Source: Streptomyces sp. SKN60
GTDB taxonomy: Bacteria > Actinomycetota > Actinomycetes > Streptomycetales > Streptomycetaceae
Direction: 5' to 3'
Assembly: GCF_026236535.1 (NCBI RefSeq)
Contig: NZ_JAHTMW010000007.1
Coordinates: forward strand, 300,230-364,229
DNA: 64,000 nt
Shown one piece after another: positions 10,421 to 18,727 of this stretch (its first letter is position 1; each line of letters begins with the position of its first letter). The notes under the pieces are model-generated. The model made no database searches, was not told the origin of the DNA, and saw only the letters and a list, made by a program, of their open reading frames with translations. Both the position numbers and the translations under genes were made by a program.

Positions 10421-12712
10421 GTGACCGCCCGATCCGCAGGCAGGACAGCCCGCAAGCCGAAGACGCCCGCTCCCCGGGCGGAGGCCAAGCCGGACCTGGC
10501 CGTCGTACGCGCGGCGCCCCCGCTCCACCCCGAGGACCGGGCCCGGCTGATCGCCGGGGAGCATCACGATCCGCACGGGCTGCTCGGGGCGCACCCCGTG
10601 AAGGGCGGGGTGGTGATCCGGGCGCTGCGGCCGTGGGCGAAGGAGGTGGCGGCGGTGCTGCCGAAGGGGCGCCGGGTCGCGCTCCACGCGGACGGCGACG
10701 GTCTGTTCTCGGTCCTGGTCCCGCGGCTCCGCAAGGTGCCGGAGTACGAGCTCCGCGTCCGCTACACCGACGCCGCCGCCGACGAGCTCGCGCTCCACGA
10801 CCCGTACCGCTTCCTGCCCGCCCTCGGCGACCTCGACCTGCACCTGATCGGCGAGGGCCGGCACGAGGAGCTGTGGACGGCGCTCGGCGCCCGCGTCATG
10901 ACCCACCAGGGCGTGACCGGCACCCGGTTCACCGTCTGGGCGCCCAACGCCCGCGGGGTCCGGGTGACCGGCGACTGGACGTACTGGGACGGCAGCGCGC
11001 TGCCGATGCGCTCGCTCGGCTCGTCCGGCGTGTGGGAGCTGTTCGTGCCGGGCGTCGGCGAGGGCGCGGCGTACAAGTTCGACATCACCCGCCCCGACGG
11101 CAGCCACACCCTGCGCGCCGACCCGATGGCCCGCCGCACCGAGTGCCCGCCGAACACCGCCTCGATCGTGACCGCCGACCACCATGCGTGGCAGGACGAG
11201 GAGTGGATGGCGCGGCGCGGCTCCCGCCCGCACCACGAGGCGCCGATCTCCGTCTACGAGCTGCATCTCCCCTCCTGGCGCCCGGGCCTGACGTACCGTC
11301 AGCTCGCCGAGCAGCTCCCCGCCTACGTCCGCGATCTCGGCTTCACGCACGTGGAGTTCATGGCGGTCGCCGAGCACCCCTTCCACGGCTCGTGGGGCTA
11401 CCAGGTCACCGGTTTCTACGCGCCGACCGCCCGCATGGGCACCCCCGACGACTTCCGCCACCTCGTCGACGCGCTGCACCAGGCCGGCATCGGGGTCCTG
11501 ATGGACTGGGTGCCGGCGCACTTCCCGCGCGACGACTGGGCCCTGGCCGAGTTCGACGGGCGCCCGCTGTACGAGCACGAGGACCCGCGCCGCTCGGCGC
11601 ACCCCGACTGGGGCACCCTGGAGTTCGACTACGGGCGCACCGAGGTGCGCAACTTCCTGGTCGCCAACGCGGTGTACTGGTGCGAGCAGTTCCACCTCGA
11701 CGGGCTGCGCGTGGACGCGGTCGCCTCGATGCTCTACCTCGACTACTCGCGCGAGGGCGGCGACTGGCTGCCGAACGAGTTCGGCGGGCGGGAGAACCTG
11801 GACGCGGTGGCCTTCCTCCAGGAGATGAACGCCACCGTCTACAAGCGCTGCCCGGGCATCATCACCTTCGCCGAGGAGTCCACGGCCTGGGACGGGGTGA
11901 CCCGGCCGACCGACCAGGTCGGCCCGGGCGGCTTCGGCGGGCTCGGCTTCGGCATGAAGTGGAACATGGGCTGGATGCACGACTCGCTCGGCTACATCGG
12001 CAAGGAGCCGGTGCACCGCAAGTACCACCACCACGAGATGACCTTCTCGATGGTGTACGCGTACAGCGAGAACTACATCCTGCCGATCTCCCACGACGAG
12101 GTCGTGCACGGCAAGCGCAGCCTGGTGTCGAAGATGCCCGGCGACTGGTGGCAGCGGCGCGCCAACCACCGGGCCTATCTGGGCTTCATGTGGTCCCACC
12201 CGGGCAAGCAACTCCTCTTCATGGGCCAGGAGTTCGCCCAGGGCGCGGAGTGGTCGGCGGAGCACGGGCCCGAGTGGTGGCTGATGGACGAGACGTACGC
12301 CTCGGCCGGCGACCACCGCGGCGTACGGGACCTGGTGCGCGACCTGAACACGGTGTACACGGCGACGCCCTCGCTGTGGGAGCGGGACACCTCTCCCGAG
12401 GGCTTCCAGTGGATCGTCGGCGACGCCGCGGAGGACAACGTCTTCGCCTTCCTCCGCTTCGACGCGATCGGCTCCCCGCTGCTCGCGGTCGCCAACTTCT
12501 CCCCCGTGGTCCGGCACGACTACCGCCTCGGCGTGCCGGACACCTTCGCCGCCTGGGCGGAGGTCCTGAACACGGACGCGGCGCGCTACGGCGGCGGCGA
12601 CGTGGTGGGCACCGACCCGGTGAAGACGGAGTCGGTGCCGTGGCACGGGCGGGCGGCGAGCGTCCGGATGACGCTGCCGCCGCTCGCGACGGTCTGGCTC
12701 AGGCCTGCCTGA
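10421..12712 (+). CDS. glgB: 1,4-alpha-glucan branching enzyme
   Basis: GlgB introduces alpha-1,6 branches into the glucan made by GlgE. The 763-residue protein has a basic N-terminal tail, two CBM48-like beta domains (about 50-150 and 160-260) and a GH13 barrel with D432 ([17 protein letters not shown]), E485 ([16 protein letters not shown]) and D559 (ISHDEVVHG). GTG 10421 has AGGAGG 8 nt upstream. The frame is open back to 9890 through the intergenic repeats, and that extension should be ignored. Its TGA stop abuts the helD stop with no gap. Confidence 0.96.
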   Translation: MTARSAGRTARKPKTPAPRAEAKPDLAVVRAAPPLHPEDRARLIAGEHHDPHGLLGAHPVKGGVVIRALRPWAKEVAAVLPKGRRVALHADGDGLFSVLVPRLRKVPEYELRVRYTDAAADELALHDPYRFLPALGDLDLHLIGEGRHEELWTALGARVMTHQGVTGTRFTVWAPNARGVRVTGDWTYWDGSALPMRSLGSSGVWELFVPGVGEGAAYKFDITRPDGSHTLRADPMARRTECPPNTASIVTADHHAWQDEEWMARRGSRPHHEAPISVYELHLPSWRPGLTYRQLAEQLPAYVRDLGFTHVEFMAVAEHPFHGSWGYQVTGFYAPTARMGTPDDFRHLVDALHQAGIGVLMDWVPAHFPRDDWALAEFDGRPLYEHEDPRRSAHPDWGTLEFDYGRTEVRNFLVANAVYWCEQFHLDGLRVDAVASMLYLDYSREGGDWLPNEFGGRENLDAVAFLQEMNATVYKRCPGIITFAEESTAWDGVTRPTDQVGPGGFGGLGFGMKWNMGWMHDSLGYIGKEPVHRKYHHHEMTFSMVYAYSENYILPISHDEVVHGKRSLVSKMPGDWWQRRANHRAYLGFMWSHPGKQLLFMGQEFAQGAEWSAEHGPEWWLMDETYASAGDHRGVRDLVRDLNTVYTATPSLWERDTSPEGFQWIVGDAAEDNVFAFLRFDAIGSPLLAVANFSPVVRHDYRLGVPDTFAAWAEVLNTDAARYGGGDVVGTDPVKTESVPWHGRAASVRMTLPPLATVWLRPA

Positions 12713-14953
12713 TCAGCCCGCCCGCCTGATCACGCCCATCCGCTGGGTGGCCCGGGTCAGCGCCACGTACAGGTCGTTGATGCCGTGCGGAGCGGCGGAT
12801 CGGATGGCCTCGGGGTCGACGACGAGCACCGTGTCGAACTCGAGGCCCTTCGCCTGGCGCGGGTCGAGCAGCACGACCGGGCGCGTCAGATCGGGCTTCG
12901 GCCCGTACGCGGCGTCGGGCAGGGCGGCGATCAGGTCGGGGTGGAGGGCGGCCGGGGCGATGACGGCGAGCCGGCCCTCGGGCCGGAGCTCCGCCGCGAC
13001 CGCGTCGGCGGTCTCCTTCACCGGGTCCTCGACCGTACGGTCCCAGGGCGCGACGCCCGTGGAGCGCACCGAGCGCGGCGGCTCGAAGCCCGGGTCGGCG
13101 GCGCGCCGGACCTCGGCGGCGACCTCCATGATCTCGGCCGGGGTGCGGTAGTTGACGCCGAGCCGGACGAGCTCCCAGCGGTCCTCCACGTACGGCGCGA
13201 GGATCTCCTGCCAGGAGCCGACGCCGGCCGGGTCGCCGGTCTGCGCCGGGTCGCCGACCAGGGTCATGGAGCGGGTGGGGCTGCGCCGCATGAGCAGCCG
13301 CCACAGCATCGCGGACAGCTCCTGCGCCTCGTCGACGATGATGTGGCCGAAGGCCCAGGTGCGGTCGGCGGCGGCGCGTTCGGCGGCGCTGCGGTGGTCG
13401 GCCTCCTCGTGGCGCTCGGCGAAGCGTTCGGCGTCGATGATGTCGTGCGCGGACAGCACCTCGGAGGCGTCGGCGTCGAGTTCGGTCTTGTCCTCGAACT
13501 CGTACGTGCGGGAGGCGAAGGAGACGTCGAGGACGCCCTGCGCGTAGGCGATCTGCTTCTGCCGTTCGGCCTCCTCGGCGGCGCGGGCGGCGGAGTCGTC
13601 CTCGCCGAGGAGTTCGGCGGCCTCGTCGAGGAGGGGGACGTCGGCCGGCGTCCACGGGCCGCCGTCCCGGCGGATCGCGTCGAGGTCGGCCTCGTCGTCC
13701 AGGTGGGTGGGCTCGGCGAGGTAGTCGGCGAGGAAGGTCTCGGGGGTGAGGGCCGGCCACAGGGTGTCGAGGGCGGCGTGCACCTCGGGGTTGGCGGCGA
13801 CGCCCTTGGCGAGCAGGGCGCGGTCGTCGGGGCCGAGGAAGTTGGGGCCGCCGTAGGGGTCGGCGCCGATGCGGTCGGCGAGCTGTTCGGCGAGCGCGTC
13901 GAGGATCGCGAAGACGAAGTAGGGGCGGGCCAGGTTGTGCGGCAGGAAGGTCTCGCGGGCCTTGTGCCGGGCTTCGAGGGCCATGTCCCAGTCGACGATC
14001 AGGTCGCCGTCCTCGTGCGGGACGACCAGCGGCGCGCCGCGCTCGGGGACCTGCTGGCGGTCGCGTACGGCCTGCGCCAGGGCCTCGGCCATCCGGGCGG
14101 AGCCCTTGACGGCGGCGGCGCGCGGGGTGTCCGTACCGGTGGCGTGGACGCCGGGGTAGAGCTCGCCGGGGGTGGCGAGCAGGACGCCGGTCTCACCGAG
14201 GGAGGGCAGGACATTGCCGATGTAGCCGAGGAAGGCGGGGTTGGGGCCGACGATGAGGACGGCGCGCTTGGCGAGCTGCTCGCGGTGGGCGTAGAGGAGG
14301 TACGCGGCGCGGTGCAGGGCGACGGCGGTCTTGCCGGTGCCGGGGCCGCCCTCGACGACGAGGACGCCGCGGTGCGGGGAGCGGATGATGGCGTCCTGCT
14401 CGGCCTGGATGGTCTGCACGATGTCGTGCATGCGGCCGGTGCGGGCGGCGTCGAGCGCGGCGAGCAGGACCTCGTCGGCGTCGCGGTTCTCGTGCCCGGT
14501 GCGGGTCGCGTCCCGCAGGTCGAGCACCTCGTCGTGGAGGGACACCACGTCGCGGCCGTGGGTGGTGATGTGGCGGCGACGCCGGAGGCCCATCGGCTCG
14601 TAGCCGGTGGCCAGGTAGAAGGGCCGGGCGACGTCGGCGCGCCAGTCGACGACGAGGGGGGTGCGGTTCGGGTCGTCCTCGCGGATCCCGATCCGCCCGA
14701 TGTGGTGGTCGCGCCCGTCCCGGAACACGAGCCGCCCGAAGCACAGCCCGCTCTCCCCCGCGTTCAGCGCGGTGAGCAGCCCGGACTGCTCGGCCACCAG
14801 CACGTCCCGCTCCAGACGCGCCTGCGCGCTGCCCTCGCCGGGCGTGGCGAGCGCCCGGGCGACGCCGGCCTCGGCCTGGTCCCTCAGGTCGTCGAGTCGT
14901 GCGTAGAGCTCGGTGATGAATTTCTGCTCGTTCCGAAATTCTTCGGTTGACAA
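12713..14953 (-). CDS. helD: HelD-type UvrD/Rep-family ATPase (RNA polymerase recycling factor)
   Basis: 746 residues. The N-terminus (EEFRNEQKFITELYARLDDLRDQAEAG) is the long coiled-coil arm of HelD proteins, which enters the RNA polymerase secondary channel to dislodge stalled complexes. The SF1 helicase motifs follow: a Q-motif-like segment (TIQAEQDAIIRSP), Walker A GGPGTGKT at about 202-209, and Walker B IIVDEAQELS. Family members recycle RNA polymerase, and some (HelR) protect it from rifamycins; I see no palindrome upstream that I recognise as a rifamycin-associated element. The start is an uncommon TTG with GGGAG 5 nt upstream. A good promoter lies about 75 nt upstream. Confidence 0.88.
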   Translation of the reverse strand: MSTEEFRNEQKFITELYARLDDLRDQAEAGVARALATPGEGSAQARLERDVLVAEQSGLLTALNAGESGLCFGRLVFRDGRDHHIGRIGIREDDPNRTPLVVDWRADVARPFYLATGYEPMGLRRRRHITTHGRDVVSLHDEVLDLRDATRTGHENRDADEVLLAALDAARTGRMHDIVQTIQAEQDAIIRSPHRGVLVVEGGPGTGKTAVALHRAAYLLYAHREQLAKRAVLIVGPNPAFLGYIGNVLPSLGETGVLLATPGELYPGVHATGTDTPRAAAVKGSARMAEALAQAVRDRQQVPERGAPLVVPHEDGDLIVDWDMALEARHKARETFLPHNLARPYFVFAILDALAEQLADRIGADPYGGPNFLGPDDRALLAKGVAANPEVHAALDTLWPALTPETFLADYLAEPTHLDDEADLDAIRRDGGPWTPADVPLLDEAAELLGEDDSAARAAEEAERQKQIAYAQGVLDVSFASRTYEFEDKTELDADASEVLSAHDIIDAERFAERHEEADHRSAAERAAADRTWAFGHIIVDEAQELSAMLWRLLMRRSPTRSMTLVGDPAQTGDPAGVGSWQEILAPYVEDRWELVRLGVNYRTPAEIMEVAAEVRRAADPGFEPPRSVRSTGVAPWDRTVEDPVKETADAVAAELRPEGRLAVIAPAALHPDLIAALPDAAYGPKPDLTRPVVLLDPRQAKGLEFDTVLVVDPEAIRSAAPHGINDLYVALTRATQRMGVIRRAG

Positions 14954-15028
14954 TTCGACTCCCGGCGCGATACAGTGCGTTTAGTGAATCCGCCCGTGTG
15001 CTTGCTGTGCGCGGACACGGAATCCATG

Positions 15029-15058
15029 AATATACGTGAGACGCACCCCTGACTGCAA
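15029..15058 (-). promoter_or_regulatory. helD promoter
   Basis: On the minus strand, TTGCAG (15058-15053), an 18-nt spacer and TATATT (15034-15029) make a near-consensus principal-sigma promoter, among the best matches in the window. Transcription should begin near 15021, giving a leader of about 70 nt before the TTG start. Confidence 0.6.
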
Positions 15059-15137
15059 TTCTAAGTCCGGGGATTTTTTGTGCCCTGAGAACCCCGAGAG
15101 CCGCGAAAATCCCGCGCGCGGGACGGCGGGCCCCTGC

Positions 15138-15143
15138 TAGCGT
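15138..15143 (+). promoter_or_regulatory. -10 box of the thrS-like leader transcript
   Basis: TAGCGT lies exactly 7 nt before the ATG of the leader peptide. This is the spacing of leaderless actinobacterial transcripts, where the ATG is the first transcribed codon. No clear -35 hexamer is visible. Confidence 0.55.
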
Positions 15144-15150
15144 CTGCCGT

Positions 15151-15207
15151 ATGAAGCAGCGTGCCGCGTTCCAGACGACGACGCCGGAGAGTGTCCCGGC
15201 GCGCTGA
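15151..15207 (+). CDS. threonine-rich attenuator leader peptide (18 aa)
   Basis: A tiny open frame encodes MKQRAAFQTTTPESVPAR and ends in TGA. It contains three consecutive threonine codons (ACG at 15175, 15178 and 15181). It begins 7 nt after a TAGCGT box, so it is probably translated from a leaderless mRNA. It lies just before a strong terminator hairpin and 96 nt before a threonyl-tRNA synthetase-like gene. This is the classic layout of ribosome-mediated attenuation: stalling at the Thr codons when charged Thr-tRNA is scarce should let transcription continue. No Shine-Dalgarno is present. The role is inferred from this arrangement. Confidence 0.7.
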   Translation: MKQRAAFQTTTPESVPAR

Positions 15208-15253
15208 CAGCTGAGTTTGTCCGAAGCCCCGGGGCGAGTGCCCCGGGGCTTCG
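15182..15253 (+). terminator. threonine-responsive transcription attenuator
   Basis: Three mutually exclusive pairings can be drawn. 1:2 pairs CGCCGG (15182-15187, starting inside the third Thr codon) with CCGGCG (15196-15201). 2:3 pairs GTCCCGG (15193-15199) with CCGGGGC (15229-15235), including one G-U. 3:4 is the terminator, a 14-bp perfect stem (15222-15235 with 15240-15253) with a 4-nt GAGT loop. A ribosome stalled on the Thr codons covers segment 1, freeing 2 to pair with 3. There is no U-tract after the stem, only CGTCGTCG, as is usual for Streptomyces terminators. Confidence 0.65.
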
Positions 15254-15303
15254 TCGTCGTCGCGTCCGGGTGCTCGCTCCCCCGTGAAGAACGAGGAGTG
15301 ACC

Positions 15304-16566
15304 ATGAGCATCGACCAGGGTGCCGAAAAGGGAGTCGAGAAGGGTGTCGACCACCGCAGGCTGGGGCGCGAGCTTGAGCTGTTCGACACCGATCCGCTGA
15401 TCGGGGCCGGGCTGCCGTACTGGCTGCCGGACGGGGCCGTCGTGCGGCACGCGCTTGAGGAGTACGTACGGGAGGCCGAGCGGCGGGCCGGGTACCGGCA
15501 TGTGTACTCACCCGTGCTCGGCAAGCGCGAGCTGTACGAGATCTCCGGGCACTGGGCGCACTACCAGGACGACATGTTCCCGCCCATGGACGTCGGCGGG
15601 GAGCAGTTCGTGCTGCGGCCCAGCCTCTGCCCGCACCACGCCGTGATGTTCCGCTCCCGCGCGCACAGCTACCGGGAACTACCCCTGCGGATGGCCGAGT
15701 TGGGCGGCATGTTCCGGTCCGAGATGTCCGGCGTGCTCGGCGGGCTGACCCGGGTGCGGGCCATCGGGCTCAACGACGCGCATGTCTTCTGCACCCTCGA
15801 CCAGGTCGCCGAGGAGGCCGCCGCCGCGCTGCGCCTGATCCGCGAGGCGTACGCCGCCATGGGCATCGAGGCGGCCCGCTACCGGCTCTCGCTCGCCGGG
15901 CCGGGCGGCAAGTACGTGGACGCGCCCGAGAAGTGGGCGCGTGCCACCGCGCTCCTCCGCGAGGTCCTGGTCGCCTCCGGGCTCCGCTACGAGGAGGCCG
16001 AGGGAGAGGCCGCCTTCTACGGGCCGAAGATCGACGTGCAGGTCGCCGACCCGGCCGGCCGCGAGTCCACCCTCTCCACCGTCCAGATCGACTTCCACCA
16101 GCCCGAGCAGTTCGACCTCCACTACATCGGCGCCGACGGCGCCAAGCACCGCCCCGTGATGGTCCACCGTTCCGTCGTCGGCAGCGTCGAACGCGCCGTC
16201 GCGCATCTCGTCGAGCACCACGCCGGCGCCTTCCCCGCCTGGCTCGCCCCGGTCCAGCTCGCCGTCCTGCCGGTCTCCGACGATGAGTACGAGGCCGCCG
16301 CCGCACTCGCCGACCGCTGCGCCGAACTCGGCCTGCGCGCCGAGGTCGTGGGCCCGCACCACGGCACCCTCGGCGCCCGCGTCCGCTCGGCCCGCCTCGT
16401 CCCGTACCAGCTCGTCATCGGCTCGAAGGAGGCCGCCGACGGCCTGGCGTCGGTACGGCTCCGGGACGGGCGCCGCCTCGACCCGCTGCCGGCGGCCGAA
16501 CTCGTCGAACGGGTACGGGGGTTGGTGGCCGCGCACGCGGTGGATCTGTGGGACGAGCCCGCCTAG
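15304..16566 (+). CDS. thrS2: threonyl-tRNA synthetase-like protein without TGS and editing domains
   Basis: 420 residues against roughly 650 for a full ThrRS. It begins directly in the class II catalytic domain: motif 2 (MFRSEMSGVLGGLTRVRAIGLNDAH) and motif 3 (GSVERAV), then a C-terminal anticodon-binding domain (VQLAVLPVSDDEYEAAAALADRC). The three zinc ligands expected for threonine recognition appear present: C109 (SLCPHH), H160 (LNDAHVFC) and the His of PVMVHRSVVGS. With no editing domain it could not clear mischarged Ser-tRNA(Thr) itself. ATG 15304 has GAGGAG upstream. The Thr-codon leader suggests induction on Thr-tRNA shortage, possibly as a backup or inhibitor-resistant enzyme. Its TAG stop overlaps the facing gene's stop. 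Confidence 0.85.
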   Translation: MSIDQGAEKGVEKGVDHRRLGRELELFDTDPLIGAGLPYWLPDGAVVRHALEEYVREAERRAGYRHVYSPVLGKRELYEISGHWAHYQDDMFPPMDVGGEQFVLRPSLCPHHAVMFRSRAHSYRELPLRMAELGGMFRSEMSGVLGGLTRVRAIGLNDAHVFCTLDQVAEEAAAALRLIREAYAAMGIEAARYRLSLAGPGGKYVDAPEKWARATALLREVLVASGLRYEEAEGEAAFYGPKIDVQVADPAGRESTLSTVQIDFHQPEQFDLHYIGADGAKHRPVMVHRSVVGSVERAVAHLVEHHAGAFPAWLAPVQLAVLPVSDDEYEAAAALADRCAELGLRAEVVGPHHGTLGARVRSARLVPYQLVIGSKEAADGLASVRLRDGRRLDPLPAAELVERVRGLVAAHAVDLWDEPA

Positions 16567-17519
16567 AGGAGCGGGGCCACGGCCGCGAGGAGGCGCGCGC
16601 CGAGCTCACGGCGCGCCTCCTCGGTGTCGGCGTGCGGGTCGGCGAAGCCGTCCCAGTCGACCTTGCCGAGCGCGGACTCGAACATCGCCGGGGTCAGCGA
16701 CTCGTTCGCGTACCCCGGCCACTCGTCCGCGTCCCGCAGCAGCCGCTCCACGAGCGCGAGCGGCGGCGGGCAGCTCTCGGCCAGGAGCACCGCGTCGTAC
16801 AGGTCCTTGCCCTGCGGGTACATGTCGCTGAGCAGCCACATGAGCTTCCAGGCGAGGGAGAGTTCGCGGCCCGCGGCCGTCACGCGCACGCCCGCGACCT
16901 CGGCCGGCTCGGCCGGCAGCGGAAGGGGCTCGTTGAAGACGAAGTCGAGCTGGACCTGACCGCCGGGCAGGCCCGGCGCCGTCCAGGGGATCACCAGACG
17001 GTGGCCGGGCACCCGCTCGTACGTCCAGATCTCCTCCGTCACGGCCCCGGCGGCGGAGAACTCGACCTCGGCCCCGACCGTACGGGCGTGCCGCTCGGCC
17101 GCCTCGGCGATGCCGTCGAGCATCGCGCGGGTGCGCGGCTCCTCGATGCGCCAGGTGTCGGGGACCACGACGAAGTCGATGTCCTTGGGCGCGCGGGCGG
17201 CCTCGCCGAACCAGGCCGACATCAGCATGCTGCCGCGCAGCACCAGGGAGTCCGCCCACGGCGAGCCGGCGACGGCCGCGAGGACCAGGCCGAGGGCGGA
17301 GCGGCGGGCGTCTTGCCAGCGGGCGCGGAGCTCCGGGTCCGCGACCACGGTGTCCGTGGGGGCGAAGGCCTGGTCGAACTGCTTGAGGGCCGGGTCGAAG
17401 GCGCGGTGGCGGACCGCCGCGGCGCCGATCCCGGCGGTCAGGGTGCGGGGCACCTGGTCCCGGTATCGGACATAGTCGGAGTAGGGGTCGGAGCGGGGGT
17501 CGAAGTCGGGGTCGGTCAC
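16563..17519 (-). CDS. AbiEii-like nucleotidyltransferase
   Basis: 318 residues. The stretch LVLRGSMLMSAWFGEAARAPKDIDFVVVP, near residue 100, matches the GS-x(n)-DxD nucleotidyltransferase motif of the AbiEii/AbiGii toxin family (pfam PF08843): GS binds the nucleotide and the two Asp bind metal. A second acidic strand (VQLDFVFNE) fits the third catalytic Asp. Relatives include type IV toxins and the mycobacterial MenT enzymes, which add nucleotides to tRNA 3' ends. GTG 17519 has GAGGAG upstream and overlaps the preceding stop by 4 nt, so the two genes form an operon. The partner is not a recognisable AbiEi antitoxin. Whether this is a toxin is unknown. Confidence 0.7.
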   Translation of the reverse strand: MTDPDFDPRSDPYSDYVRYRDQVPRTLTAGIGAAAVRHRAFDPALKQFDQAFAPTDTVVADPELRARWQDARRSALGLVLAAVAGSPWADSLVLRGSMLMSAWFGEAARAPKDIDFVVVPDTWRIEEPRTRAMLDGIAEAAERHARTVGAEVEFSAAGAVTEEIWTYERVPGHRLVIPWTAPGLPGGQVQLDFVFNEPLPLPAEPAEVAGVRVTAAGRELSLAWKLMWLLSDMYPQGKDLYDAVLLAESCPPPLALVERLLRDADEWPGYANESLTPAMFESALGKVDWDGFADPHADTEEARRELGARLLAAVAPLL

Positions 17520-18106
17520 GGGGTCTCCTCTCGTACGGTCTCGTCCAGCCAGCCCTCGTCGAGCGACAGGTCACTGTCGGACAGGACGAACTCCCGCTCC
17601 TCCGAGAGGAGTTCGTACCCGGCTCCGACCAGCGCGGCCCGCAGCGCGTCGCACGCCCGGCCCGCCGCGTCGGCGGGTCCCGGGTGCCGCTGGGTCACGA
17701 AACGCTCGTGCCGGCCGCCCGGGCCGGGCAGCACCCGGCGGGCGTTCCACGAGACATGGGCGCCGTGCGGCACGACGAGGGCTTCGAGCGCGGCCCGGTC
17801 GTGGCCGGCGGGGAGCGCCAGCTTGAGGTGGTGCTCGAAGTAGCCGCCGCCCGGGCCCGCGACTTCCGCGCTCCACGGCACCGTCTCCACCTTGACCCGC
17901 ACCGGCTCGAAACCGGCCGCGCGCAGCCCCGCCACGAGCGCCGGGTGGCCGGTGCGGTCGGGCAGGGTCAGCATCGGCTGGACCGGGGTGCGGCCGCGCG
18001 CCAGGACGATGGTGGTCAGCTTCAGGCCCCGGTCGGCCGCCCATGCGGCGAGCCGGTCCCGCTGGTCCTCGGTGCGGCAACGGACCGTCACATGCGTCTC
18101 GTACAC
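17516..18106 (-). CDS. uncharacterised protein coupled to the nucleotidyltransferase
   Basis: 196 residues, no signal peptide or membrane segment. I do not recognise a named family. Two H-x-[T/S] motifs, one at the very N-terminus (YETHVTVRC) and one near residue 118 (GAHVSWNARR), plus FEHHLKL and RFVTQR, recall the 2H phosphoesterases that act on RNA ends, but this is weak. The C-terminus is acidic (SDSDLSLDEGWLDE). The GTG start at 18106 has no clear ribosome site; CACAAT 7 nt upstream may mark a leaderless mRNA. Its stop overlaps the nucleotidyltransferase start, implying a joint function. Confidence 0.6.
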   Translation of the reverse strand: MYETHVTVRCRTEDQRDRLAAWAADRGLKLTTIVLARGRTPVQPMLTLPDRTGHPALVAGLRAAGFEPVRVKVETVPWSAEVAGPGGGYFEHHLKLALPAGHDRAALEALVVPHGAHVSWNARRVLPGPGGRHERFVTQRHPGPADAAGRACDALRAALVGAGYELLSEEREFVLSDSDLSLDEGWLDETVREETP

Positions 18107-18160
18107 CCGGGCGATTGTGTCAGCCGGAAAGGCCCCCGCTCACCCCCATTTCCCACCCGG

Positions 18161-18688
18161 TCAGGCCGGTTCCCCGGCCGGGAGCAGCGGCTTTCGCTCC
18201 ACCGGGGAGGTGAGGACGATGGAGGTGGTGGTGCGGCCGAGGGCGGAGGTCAGTTCCAGGACCTCCTCCAGGTGCACGGTGTCGGTGACGGCGACCTTGA
18301 GGATCCAGCAGTCCTCGCCGACCACGTGGTGCGCCTCGCGGATCTCGGGACGGGCGAGGAGTTCGAGGGTGCGGGGGTGCTTGAGGGTGTAGCCGCCGTG
18401 CGGGTTGACCCGGACGAAGGCCTGGATGCCGTAGCCGAGGCGGGCGGGGGCGACCTGCGCGCCGTAACCGGTGATCGCGCCGCAGGCCTCAAGGCGGCGG
18501 ACCCGCTCGGTGACGGCGGCGGGGCTGAGCCGGACCCGGCGGCCGAGCTCGCTCAGTTTGATGCGTCCGTCGCTCTGCAGCAGGTCCAGGATCCGGCGGT
18601 CCACGGCGTCGAAAGCGGCCGCCGTCGTTTCAACGGCGGCGAGCCGCGGCGACCGTGGTTCCTTCGGCGGGACGGCCCGGACTCCCAT
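18161..18688 (-). CDS. Lrp/AsnC family transcriptional regulator
   Basis: 175 residues. An extended N-terminus of about 25 residues precedes the winged helix (AFDAVDRRILDLLQSDGRIKLSELGRRVRLSPAAVTERVRRLEACGAITGY), then the RAM/ligand-binding domain (GEDCWILKVAVTDTVHLEEVLELTSALGRTTTSIVLTSPVE). Such proteins are feast/famine regulators that sense amino acids. ATG 18688 has AAGGGGG upstream. It is divergent from the epimerase gene with only 39 nt between the two starts, so it probably controls that promoter and its own. Confidence 0.9.
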   Translation of the reverse strand: MGVRAVPPKEPRSPRLAAVETTAAAFDAVDRRILDLLQSDGRIKLSELGRRVRLSPAAVTERVRRLEACGAITGYGAQVAPARLGYGIQAFVRVNPHGGYTLKHPRTLELLARPEIREAHHVVGEDCWILKVAVTDTVHLEEVLELTSALGRTTTSIVLTSPVERKPLLPAGEPA

Positions 18689-18727
18689 GTTTCCCCCTTC
18701 AGTCGGCGAGGCCACAACGTAACACTG

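Noticed and set aside
14954..15150. Rifamycin-associated element before helD
   Set aside because: I looked for a strong palindrome of that kind and saw only an ordinary promoter (15029-15058).
15217..15303. N-terminal extension of the ThrRS-like protein
   Set aside because: It would translate through the terminator hairpin; ATG 15304 has GAGGAG upstream and matches where the catalytic domain begins.
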